This document shows positions 41,449-53,400 of a stretch of DNA of 64,000 bases, piece after piece. The translations under genes were made by a program, and so were the position numbers. Position 1 is the first letter of the stretch; each line of letters starts with the position of its first letter. The stretch comes from Deinococcus phoenicis (lineage in GTDB: Bacteria; Deinococcota; Deinococci; Deinococcales; Deinococcaceae), in NCBI RefSeq assembly GCF_000599865.1, contig NZ_JHAC01000002.1, positions 48,501 through 112,500 on the forward strand. Reading direction: 5' to 3'. The notes beneath the pieces were generated by a model. That model had not been told where the DNA came from. It saw nothing but the letters and a program-made list of their open reading frames with translations, and did no database searches.

Positions 41449-44400
41449 CGGTTCATCCCCACGCACGTGGGGAACGCCGCCTGGGCGGGTGGTAATGCGG
41501 GCGGACAGGCGGTTCATCCCCACCCACATGGGGAACACGGGCGGGGGCTTCTGCTATTCACCTTCCCAGTCGGTTCATCCCCACCCACGTGGGGAACACA
41601 CGCATGACTGCCAGGTGTCCCGCCGTGCCGCCGGTTCATCCCCACCCACCTGGGGAACACGGGGGTGTTCTGTCTCGGGTCTGCTGTGTCGCCGGTTCAT
41701 CCCCACCCACGTGGGGAACACGAAACGACACCGTGAGCGCCCGTTCCCTCGGGCGGTTCATCCCCACCCACGTGGGGAACACCCCTGGAACGAGGAGGCA
41801 GGCGCACCCCGCCCCGGTTCATCCCCACCCACGTGGGGAACACGCGAACGCCGTGCGCCTCCAGCGCGCGGGCAGCGGTTCATCCCCACCCACGTGGGAA
41901 CACGCGGGCAAGTCGGGGCACCGCCTGCCCGTGGGCGGTTCATCCCCACCCACGTGGGGAACACCGGCAGCTCGGCTCCCAGGGCGGAGGGAACCACGGT
42001 TCATCCCCACCCACGTGGGGAACACATCCCCCAACGCTGCGGCCAGTTGCAGGACCGCGGTTCATCCCCACCCACGTGGGGAACACGGTGACGGTGCAGT
42101 CGGGCCGCACGACCCGCTCGGTTCATCCCCACCCACGTGGGGAACACCTCACGCAGGCGAAAGCGCTGGCCGTCGGCACCGGTTCATCCCCACCCACGTG
42201 GGGAACACGCCCGCCGCGCCGACAATCCCGGCCTGGTCTTCGGTTCATCCCCACCCACGTGGGGAACACGCGTCCGCCGCCGTGACCTGCCCGGAGGCCA
42301 TCGGTTCATCCCCACCCACGTGGGGAACACCAGGTGCGCGGCATCCCCTTCCCCGCCGTCAACGGTTCATCCCCACCCACGTGGGGAACACGGGAATAAT
42401 TTGCGCCGCGACATGTCGAGCGTCGGTTCATCCCCACCCACGTGGGGAACACCGGTACGTCTCGCCGGGCGTGTAGGTCACGCCCGGTTCATCCCCACCC
42501 ACGTGGGGAACACGAACAAGGGAATCGTGTTCAACTGATGCGGTACGGTTCATCCCCACCCACGTGGGGAACACGCCTCGCCCAGGAAGATGAACGGCAC
42601 GTTCTCCGGTTCATCCCCACCCACGTGGGGAACACGCTGCGGCGGCTGCGGTGCGCGAGGTGCCAGGCGGTTCATCCCCACCCACGTGGGGAACACCCGC
42701 ACCCGCCGGTCGAGTTCCGCGAGCAGCGCGGTTCATCCCCACCCACGTGGGGAACACCTACCCAGACCCCTGATACCGTCCTGGCGGGCCGGTTCATCCC
42801 CACCCACGTGGGGAACACGTCTTCCCCGATAACATCCCCAGATGAATAACCGGTTCATCCCCACCCACGTGGGGAACACCGGAGGAACGTGTAATTCACG
42901 TCCTGGCCCACCGGTTCATCCCCACCCACATGGGGAACACACGCAATGGAAGGCCCGCCCACATCGGCGGGCCGGTTCATCCCCACCCACGTGGGGAACA
43001 CCGCCGTCCGCCGCGCATAGAACTCCCGGGAGGCGGTTCATCCCCACCCACGTGGGGAACACGGGGCGTCCAGGCCGGTCACCAGCGGGTTGAGCGGTTC
43101 ATCCCCACCCACGTGGGGAACACCCGCCATCACCGCCGAGCTGAGCCTGCTCTGGCGGTTCATCCCCACCCACGTGGGGAACACAGGCTGTGGCCGCCTA
43201 CGAGCGGCTGGTGAAACGGTTCATCCCCACCCACGTGGGGAACACAAGGTGGGCGCGCGGTCCAGGAAGAAATCCGCCGGTTCATCCCCACCCACGTGGG
43301 GAACACGCGTGGCGGACGTTCGGCATGCCAGCGCTCGCCGGTTCATCCCCACCCACGTGGGGAACACAGGTCCCGGACGTGCTGGGCGCGCTCGCGGGCC
43401 GGTTCATCCCCACCCACGTGGGGAACACCGCGGGTCAGAATACTCAGGGTTCATCACCTCCGGTTCATCCCCACCCACGTGGGGAACACACCGTCGAAAC
43501 CCTGACCAGGGCCTCGACCCCCGGTTCATCCCCACCCACGTGGGGAACACTATGAACGCTGGCGGGACGGCGAGCGCCGCGTCGGTTCATCCCCACCCAC
43601 GTGGGGAACACGGGCAGGTTCACGGTCGCCGGGGGCGTGGACGCGGTTCATCCCCACCCACGTGGGGAACACAAACAGCAGGCGCTCATGACGCTGATTC
43701 GCAGCGGTTCATCCCCACCCACGTGGGGAACACCGCGCTCACCGGGAGACACGGATGCAGCTCACCGGTTCATCCCCACCCACGTGGGGAACACGTAGGC
43801 GCTGTTCCAGTAATCGTCCTCGCCGCAGGTTCATCCCCACCCACGTGGGGAACACTTGACCAGCAGCAGAGCCTCCGTGCCGTACCGCGGTTCATCCCCA
43901 CCCACGTGGGGAACACAAACCTGACATCGCCGCAGCCGTGGAATCGGGCGGTTCATCCCCACCCACGTGGGGAACACCCGACGAGGGGCCGGGAGATCGA
44001 GCTTAAGTTCGGTTCATCCCCACCCACGTGGGGAACACGCGTGGCGGACGTTCGGCATGCCAGCGCTCGCCGGTTCATCCCCACCCACGTGGGGAACACG
44101 GTAGGGAATCAGCATCTCCATCAGACAAGTCCGATTCATCCCCACCCACGTGGGGAACACCCAGTTCGTGATTGCAGGCGGCCCCCCCGGCCCGGTTCAT
44201 CCCCACCCACGTGGGGAACACCAGGCCCCAGGCCGTCCCGGTGTCGGTGAGGGCGGTTCATCCCCACCCACGTGGGGAACACCTCTGGATCATTCTGCGT
44301 CTACTGCCCGCGCGCGGTTCATCCCCACCCACGTGGGGAACACCCCCAGTCCATGAACGATGTGGACTGGCCACACGGTTCATCCCCACCCACGTGGGGA

Positions 44401-47400
44401 ACACACGGCCAACGACCTGGACGGCCTGGTGGTCAACGGTTCATCCCCACCCACGTGGGGAACACTGGCGGTCCTGAAGAAGAATCGGGACGGCAGTCGG
44501 TTCATCCCCACCCACGTGGGGAACACGAGATGACGGAACACGAACGCTGGCGGCACCACGGTTCATCCCCACCCACGTGGGGAACACCCCGAGAATGGAT
44601 TCAAGGGCCTCCCAGACGGCGGTTCATCCCCACCCACGTGGGGAACACCTGGCCGGAGCCACCCCCACCCACCAGAACGACGGTTCATCCCCACCCACGT
44701 GGGGAACACCCGGGGCGGCCCCGGAGGGGGTTCCCCGCCACCGGTTCATCCCCACCCACGTGGGGAACACTCCACGCGGGTCGTCTGCTGGAACTGCACC
44801 TGCGGTTCATCCCCACCCACGTGGGGAACACGCTGGCCTTGCCTCTGAGGTACATGCGATGTACGGTTCATCCCCACCCACGTGGGGAACACGGGTCGTG
44901 CGTTTTCCAGGCGTCGGTGAAGCCCGGTTCATCCCCACCCACGTGGGGAACACGGTTTATCGCGGGGGCCGTTGCGCTCGCCGCGCGGTTCATCCCCACC
45001 CACGTGGGGAACACGGACGGCTGGCGGTGGCGCAGGCGGACGGCACCGGTTCATCCCCACCCACGTGGGGAACACTAATACCAGTTAGACCCCTGATGAA
45101 AGTAGAACGGTTCATCCCCACCCACGTGGGGAACACCTGACTGCCGCCGCCCCCGCGCAGCTGCCCAGCGGTTCATCCCCACCCACGTGGGGAACACTTC
45201 ACGCCAGCAGCGGCATTCTGCGCCGCTTCCGGTTCATCCCCACCCACGTGGGGAACACAGGGGCGCGTCTTGCTGGATAGCAATGTAAGACGGTTCATCC
45301 CCACCCACGTGGGGAACACAAGTGGGGGAAAATCGGCGGCCAGGCGCTGGGCGGTTCATCCCCACCCACGTGGGGAACACGCCCGGGAACCGTAATCCCC
45401 GGGCCAGTCTTCCGGTTCATCCCCACCCACGTGGGGAACACGCGCGATCAGGGCCTGACGCTCTTTCGCGTGCGGTTCATCCCCACCCACGTGGGGAACA
45501 CTCGGCAGAAGTGGCAATGTACGTCCCTGACGCCGGTTCATCCCCACCCACGTGGGGAACACAGGCACGCCTTGGCGTAGTTATCCACGTCGAACGGTTC
45601 ATCCCCACCCACGTGGGGAACACCCGCTGTCTACCCCACAGGGCAGCAGGCACGCCGGTTCATCCCCACCCACGTGGGGAACACGAGTACACCACCAACA
45701 CCAACGGCGAAGGCATCGGTTCATCCCCACCCACGTGGGGAACACGAGGATGATGACGGCCTGCCGGATGGTGCCGCCGGTTCATCCCCACCCACGTGGG
45801 GAACACTGCACGGACTGGATGACAGCCTCCAGCCATTCCGGTTCATCCCCACCCACGTGGGGAACACTGAGCCGCGACAACCGCCCCACCCCCACTGTGC
45901 GGTTCATCCCCACCCACGTGGGGAACACGCGCTGGCCGACACGAAAGCGCTGGTGCACCGCGGTTCATCCCCACCCACGTGGGGAACACGCGCGCAGCTC
46001 CTCCAGCGTCTGGGTGAACGGCGGTTCATCCCCACCCACGTGGGGAACACGCCCGCTGGGTCAGCGAGACGGGCCGCTGGGAAGGTTCATCCCCACCCAC
46101 GTGGGGAACACCAGTATGCTGCCCAGTTCGGGTGCGGCGCGGTCGGTTCATCCCCACCCACGTGGGGAACACCTGGCGAGCACGGTCGCGCTGGGCATCC
46201 TGCCCGGTTCATCCCCACCCACGTGGGGAACACGGCCACGCAGGCCGGGCAGGTGCATTCCCCGGCGGTTCATCCCCACCCACGTGGGGAACACCAGGAC
46301 CTGATGCACGCGCTCCTGCACCTGCACGGTTCATCCCCACCCACGTGGGGAACACGGCTCCCCTGTCACTGATGCCCGACCCCAAGACGGTTCATCCCCA
46401 CCCACGTGGGGAACACGGCGTCGAAGCTCTCGGCCTTCGGGGCCAGCACGGTTCATCCCCACCCACGTGGGGAACACACCCAGCGCGACCGACAGAAGTG
46501 CGGCGTTTTCGGTTCATCCCCACCCACGTGGGGAACACTTGAACAGCTCAATGAGGCGGTTGCCGAGTTTCGGTTCATCCCCACCCACGTGGGGAACACG
46601 GGCGCGGCGAGGTGGTCGGGGAGGCCGTGAGCGGTTCATCCCCACCCACGTGGGGAACACGCTTTCCCCGTCTGCCAGAGCGCGCGCACCGACGGTTCAT
46701 CCCCACCCACGTGGGGAACACCACGAGCTGGACCGGGGCCTGCTGCTGCACGCCGGTTCATCCCCACCCACGTGGGGAACACGGCGTTGAGAGGGCGGTG
46801 GGACTCGGAGTGACCGGTTCATCCCCACCCACGTGGGGAACACGTTCGTCGTGCCGCTGTCGTAGGCAAACACGACGGTTCATCCCCACCCACGTGGGGA
46901 ACACTTGCTCGGCATGAAGGCCACGGACGAGTACAACGGTTCATCCCCACCCACGTGGGGAACACGCTCCCGGGAGCCTTAGTGCATGCGGGCCAAGCGG
47001 TTCATCCCCACCCACGTGGGGAACACGACCGCCTGCTGCGGCGCATCAAGGGCGTGGCCGGTTCATCCCCACCCACGTGGGGAACACCAGGCGGCGGTGG
47101 GGATAGGTGAGCAGCGCCACGGTTCATCCCCACCCACGTGGGGAACACACTGGGCAAGGTGGGGCAGAGCCTCAGCCTGGCGGTTCATCCCCACCCACGT
47201 GGGGAACACGTACAGCAGCGTGTGCTGGCGGTGTACAAAGCCGGTTCATCCCCACCCACGTGGGGAACACGCTTGCCCCTGACCCGCCCTGATGAATCAC
47301 GCCGGTTCATCCCCACCCACGTGGGGAACACGCCGATTCTGGCGGCCCCACGGTGAGCCGGACCGGTTCATCCCCACCCACGTGGGGAACACGAAGCCAG

Positions 47401-50400
47401 CCGTCCGCGCCGTGCGCTCGCCCGCGGTTCATCCCCACCCACGTGGGGAACACCATCACGGACCGGCTGGTCGGACCGGAGGCGACGGTTCATCCCCACC
47501 CACGTGGGGAACACGGCGGCCTTGAGCTTGTCGGGTGCGGGATTCGCGGTTCATCCCCACCCACGTGGGGAACACATCACCCTCGTGCGGGCGCGCGGCT
47601 ACACGGACGGTTCATCCCCACCCACGTGGGGAACACTCCCCGGAAAAGTAAGTAATTAGTAAATGTTTCGGTTCATCCCCACCCACGTGGGGAACACAAC
47701 GGCAAGCCCACGAAGCTCAGCCGGGGGAGCGGTTCATCCCCACCCACGTGGGGAACACTACGACACCGAGGGCGGGGTCATGACGGCCGACGGTTCATCC
47801 CCACCCACGTGGGGAACACGGGTTGCAGGAGTCCAGCAAAAAGCTGCTGGCCGGTTCATCCCCACCCACGTGGGGAACACGCCGTGATGATCTGGAAGGA
47901 GTCGTGATACTCCGGTTCATCCCCACCCACGTGGGGAACACGCCACCACGCGGGCGGCCGGGTCCTCGATGCACGGTTCATCCCCACCCACGTGGGGAAC
48001 ACTCGAGGCCGGACGGCGAAAACGGGGCGCGAGCCGGTTCATCCCCACCCACGTGGGGAACACGTGCCGCCAGGGGTGTCCACCTGGCGGACACCCGGTT
48101 CATCCCCACCCACGTGGGGAACACCGGTGGGACATCGTGGCCCCGGGGGAGGACGACGGTTCATCCCCACCCACGTGGGGAACACCCGTCCACCTTCCCG
48201 CCCGGCGTCATGATCGTCGGTTCATCCCCACCCACGTGGGGAACACTAGTCGATCACCACCAGGCGCAGCGGCTCCTGCGGTTCATCCCCACCCACGTGG
48301 GGAACACCTGCACCACGACCTCGGGGTGGCCAAGCAGGTCGGTTCATCCCCACCCACGTGGGGAACACCTGCCCAGGGCCTCGACTTCCGTCCCTGTCGC
48401 CGGTTCATCCCCACCCACGTGGGGAACACCACAGCAGGGCCGCGCTGCGGGGGCCGTTCTGCGGTTCATCCCCACCCACGTGGGGAACACCTGGCGCTGC
48501 TCGGCGTTTCTGGCTCGGCCACCGGTTCATCCCCACCCACGTGGGGAACACCCTCTGCTGCTGGAGTTGATTGGTCTAATGGTCGGTTCATCCCCACCCA
48601 CGTGGGGAACACCCGCCCGCACCGGCCCCCCGCGCCGAGGCGGGCGGTTCATCCCCACCCACGTGGGGAACACCGCCGGGCTTCTTTTTCGTAATCGGCC
48701 CAGGCCGGTTCATCCCCACCCACGTGGGGAACACCCGTCCCGGAGGTCACCCGTGTCCCCTGAACGCGGTTCATCCCCACCCACGTGGGGAACACCGGGA
48801 TGACGTGGCCCGCGTCACGCGCGAAGCCGGTTCATCCCCACCCACGTGGGGAACACACGATCTCCGGCGGCGGCACGTTGACCGTCGTCGGTTCATCCCC
48901 ACCCACGTGGGGAACACCGTGGGGGGTGAAGGCGCGGGCGGCGGGGGTGCGGTTCATCCCCACCCACGTGGGGAACACTGGAGGTAGCACTGTCGGGGGT
49001 TGTTGGTGCCCGGTTCATCCCCACCCACGTGGGGAACACCTGGAACGGCCGGCGCCAGCGGCGCGGGACAGCGGTTCATCCCCACCCACGTGGGGAACAC
49101 GGATGGTGTTGCGAATAGCCTCCTGCGCGAGCGGTTCATCCCCACCCACGTGGGGAACACCCGACCGCTAGGTTCCCCCTGGCCCCGGCGGACGGTTCAT
49201 CCCCACCCACGTGGGGAACACGCCCCAGGGGAGGCGGGCGAGCGCCTCGCGGACGGTTCATCCCCACCCACGTGGGGAACACGTCATCCCAGCTTCCTCA
49301 GGTGTCCGTGCATGCGGTTCATCCCCACCCACGTGGGGAACACGGTGAGGGTTTCATGGTGGGTGAAGCGCGTGACGGTTCATCCCCACCCACGTGGGGA
49401 ACACAAATACTTGTAGGTGGCCCGCTGGCCGATGTACGGTTCATCCCCACCCACGTGGGGAACACACGATGCGGTTGGCCTTGGCCTCCGCGTCGGCCGG
49501 TTCATCCCCACCCACGTGGGGAACACCCGCACGCCGCGTACACCGGCACCCTGCGGGGCGGTTCATCCCCACCCACGTGGGGAACACAGAGCGCGGCTGC
49601 GCCGGTCAAGCTCGTTTTTCGGTTCATCCCCACCCACGTGGGGAACACCAGGCGGGCCAGAAGACGTTGACGATGAGCGACGGTTCATCCCCACCCACGT
49701 GGGGAACACGGAGCCGTGAGCTTCATTTCCAGCGGGCCGATCGGTTCATCCCCACCCACGTGGGGAACACATGACCCGGCGGAGCTTGCCCAGCAACTTG
49801 GCCGGTTCATCCCCACCCACGTGGGGAACACCCGGTTGGCAAAGCGCTGAATCCAGATCGCGTCGGTTCATCCCCACCCACGTGGGGAACACCACATAGG
49901 TCTTATCCAGGCAAACCCTCATGCCGGTTCATCCCCACCCACGTGGGGAACACTGGGGCGGGATTCTCCAGCGCGGTCACGCGGGCGGTTCATCCCCACC
50001 CACGTGGGGAACACGTTGTCGCCGATCAGGCGACCGACGACAAGAACGGTTCATCCCCACCCACGTGGGGAACACTGTTTCCGGCGCCTGCGGTCGGAGG
50101 CCGTCCGCGGTTCATCCCCACCCACGTGGGGAACACACCTCCACCTCGTCCACCGGCGCCACCGGGGGCGGTTCATCCCCACCCACGTGGGGAACACCCA
50201 TTACTGTATCTCCCTGATTCTGAACGGACCGGTTCATCCCCACCCACGTGGGGAACACCACGACGCTGTGTCCGGCCTGTACCAACGCCCACGGTTCATC
50301 CCCACCCACGTGGGGAACACGGCTCCTAACCTCAAATTTACTGTTGGTCCTGCGGTTCATCCCCACCCACGTGGGGAACACCCCCTGCTCTATGCCCGCC

Positions 50401-53400
50401 TTCACCCGGCGGGCGGTTCATCCCCACCCACGTGGGGAACACTCGAGCTTGGCGTCCAGAATCTGACCGTCGTACGGTTCATCCCCACCCACGTGGGGAA
50501 CACTCAACGGGGGCCAGGGGGATGGGGTCGGGGGTCGGTTCATCCCCACCCACGTGGGGAACACCGGGACGGGTACGGTGACCGCAGCGGCGGCACCGGT
50601 TCATCCCCACCCACGTGGGGAACACACGGGTCACCCGCTGCGACAGCCGCAACTCGTCGGTTCATCCCCACCCACGTGGGGAACACGACACGGCCACCCC
50701 GCCCGGGTGGCCGTCTGCCGGTTCATCCCCACCCACGTGGGGAACACTATGCCCGGCGCAACGGTACCCCCGCCGTCGCCGGTTCATCCCCACCCACGTG
50801 GGGAACACTTGCAGCCCGGCCTCTATGCCCTGCTGCTGCGCGGTTCATCCCCACCCACGTGGGGAACACACGACGCCGTGGAAGGTCACGACCCCGACCG
50901 TCGGTTCATCCCCACCCACGTGGGGAACACTACAGACAGTCCAGACGTGTTTCTCAGACGCCCGGTTCATCCCCACCCACGTGGGGAACACCCAGTTCGT
51001 GATTGCGGGAGGCCCCCCCGGCCCGGTTCATCCCCACCCACGTGGGGAACACCCCAGGACCGGGGCAAACGGTTTTCTGGGGGACGGTTCATCCCCACCC
51101 ACGTGGGGAACACCTGATGAAGGCGGGCGGCGCGTCCGCTCTGGCCGGTTCATCCCCACCCACGTGGGGAACACTGCCGTCCAGCGTGATGACGGCGGTC
51201 GCAGCCGGTTCATCCCCACCCACGTGGGGAACACCACGTCCAGGCCCGCCGTGGCCGGGTCGCTGGCGGTTCATCCCCACCCACGTGGGGAACACAGCGA
51301 GAGCAGCGCGGGCGGCCTGCACGCCCTCGGTTCATCCCCACCCACGTGGGGAACACCCTGCGAACAACGCCGCGATGCCGGTGAAGGTCGGTTCATCCCC
51401 ACCCACGTGGGGAACACAAAACCATTCCGCCGGAACGATGCTTTCAGGGCGGTTCATCCCCACCCACGTGGGGAACACAAGCCGCGCCGGGGGCCGGGGC
51501 GGCCCGCCGCCGGTTCATCCCCACCCACGTGGGGAACACCCCTGGACGGCCTGCCCCGGGTGGAGAAGATCCGGTTCATCCCCACCCACGTGGGGAACAC
51601 CTGGGGCAACCGCTGGCCCAGGCGGTGGCGGACGGTTCATCCCCACCCACGTGGGGAACACGCCCTCCTGGCCGTCCTGGGCCGCCGCCTGGGCGGTTCA
51701 TCCCCACCCACGTGGGGAACACGCAGACATCACCACCCGGGGCCGGGTGGCCGCCGGTTCATCCCCACCCACGTGGGGAACACCACACCCGCATGGACGA
51801 GGGGGACTACAAGGTCGGTTCATCCCCACCCACGTGGGGAACACCCCCCTACGGCAGAGATCCTGCAGCTGGGCTTCGGTTCATCCCCACCCACGTGGGG
51901 AACACAGGGCCTCGAAGGCCAGCAGTGCCCGTGGGTACGGTTCATCCCCACCCACGTGGGGAACACGGCAATGATGGCGTTAGAGACTGCGTGCGCCGCG
52001 GTTCATCCCCACCCACGTGGGGAACACGGTCTGCGCGATGCGCGCCTCCAGGCCGGGGGCGGTTCATCCCCACCCACGTGGGGAACACGAAGCGGCCCGC
52101 CTGCGCGGCGGCCAGGGCTTCGGTTCATCCCCACCCACGTGGGGAACACAAGGAAGCGGCCGCGATCATGAAGGAGCTGAACGGTTCATCCCCACCCACG
52201 TGGGGAACACGGCTGGAAGTCACCGGCAAGGATGGGGAGCGTCGGTTCATCCCCACCCACGTGGGGAACACCTGATCGCGGCGTACCTCGGCGTGGACCG
52301 CATCGGTTCATCCCCACCCACGTGGGGAACACTTGTCTAGGGTCAGGGTCATGCCCTCCCGGGCCGGTTCATCCCCACCCACGTGGGGAACACCTGCGCT
52401 GGAGCGGGGCCGCCGACGCGGTGCCCGGTTCATCCCCACCCACGTGGGGAACACCGGTTTGCTGGCCTGCATCAGGGCACGCAGCACGGTTCATCCCCAC
52501 CCACGTGGGGAACACCAGAGTGAGTCTGTTCCCCTGTGTGGTGATGGCGGTTCATCCCCACCCACGTGGGGAACACGATTTCGTGCAGGTGGATGGCCGC
52601 GCCGTGGACGGTTCATCCCCACCCACGTGGGGAACACCGCGGCCACCATCGGGCGGCGCGAGGGCCGGCCGGTTCATCCCCACCCACGTGGGGAACACGC
52701 CGCCGATGCCCTCCAGCAGGCGGCGACGCGCGGTTCATCCCCACCCACGTGGGGAACACCTGCTGGCCCACATGCCGGACGCCTCCCCGTACGGTTCATC
52801 CCCACCCACGTGGGGAACACTAGGTGCCCCTGGCTCTCATCCCAGGGGCGTTCGGTTCATCCCCACCCACGTGGGGAACACACACCCTCGTGGGTAACGT
52901 CGTCCCCCCTCGCCGGTTCATCCCCACCCACGTGGGGAACACCGAGGTCGAGGGGTGGGGGCCTTTTTTCGTGCCGGTTCATCCCCACCCACGTGGGGAA
53001 CACGCGCCGAGGTAGGTGCGGGGCAGGGCCGTGGCCGGTTCATCCCCACCCACGTGGGGAACACAGTATTCAGGACTGTGAGGGCAGCGTTGTGGGCGGT
53101 TCATCCCCACCCACGTGGGGAACACATGTGTCAGATGTTGAAGTCAAAGCCGCTCGCCGGTTCATCCCCACCCACGTGGGGAACACACGCCCTGGTCCCG
53201 CGCCGAGTACGAGGCCGCCGGTTCATCCCCACCCACGTGGGGAACACCTCCTCCAGGCGCACGCGTCGCGCTTCCGTCACGGTTCATCCCCACCCACGTG
53301 GGGAACACGGCGTCGAGGTTGAAGCCGGCGTAGAGATCGCCGGTTCATCCCCACCCACGTGGGGAACACACACCGGTGGGCCTGATCGAACTCCCCCTGT

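Noticed and set aside
41179..41538. N-terminal extension of RpoD into the array
   Set aside because: The added residues are translated CRISPR repeats; the ATG at 41178 has a Shine-Dalgarno site and gives a normal sigma factor.
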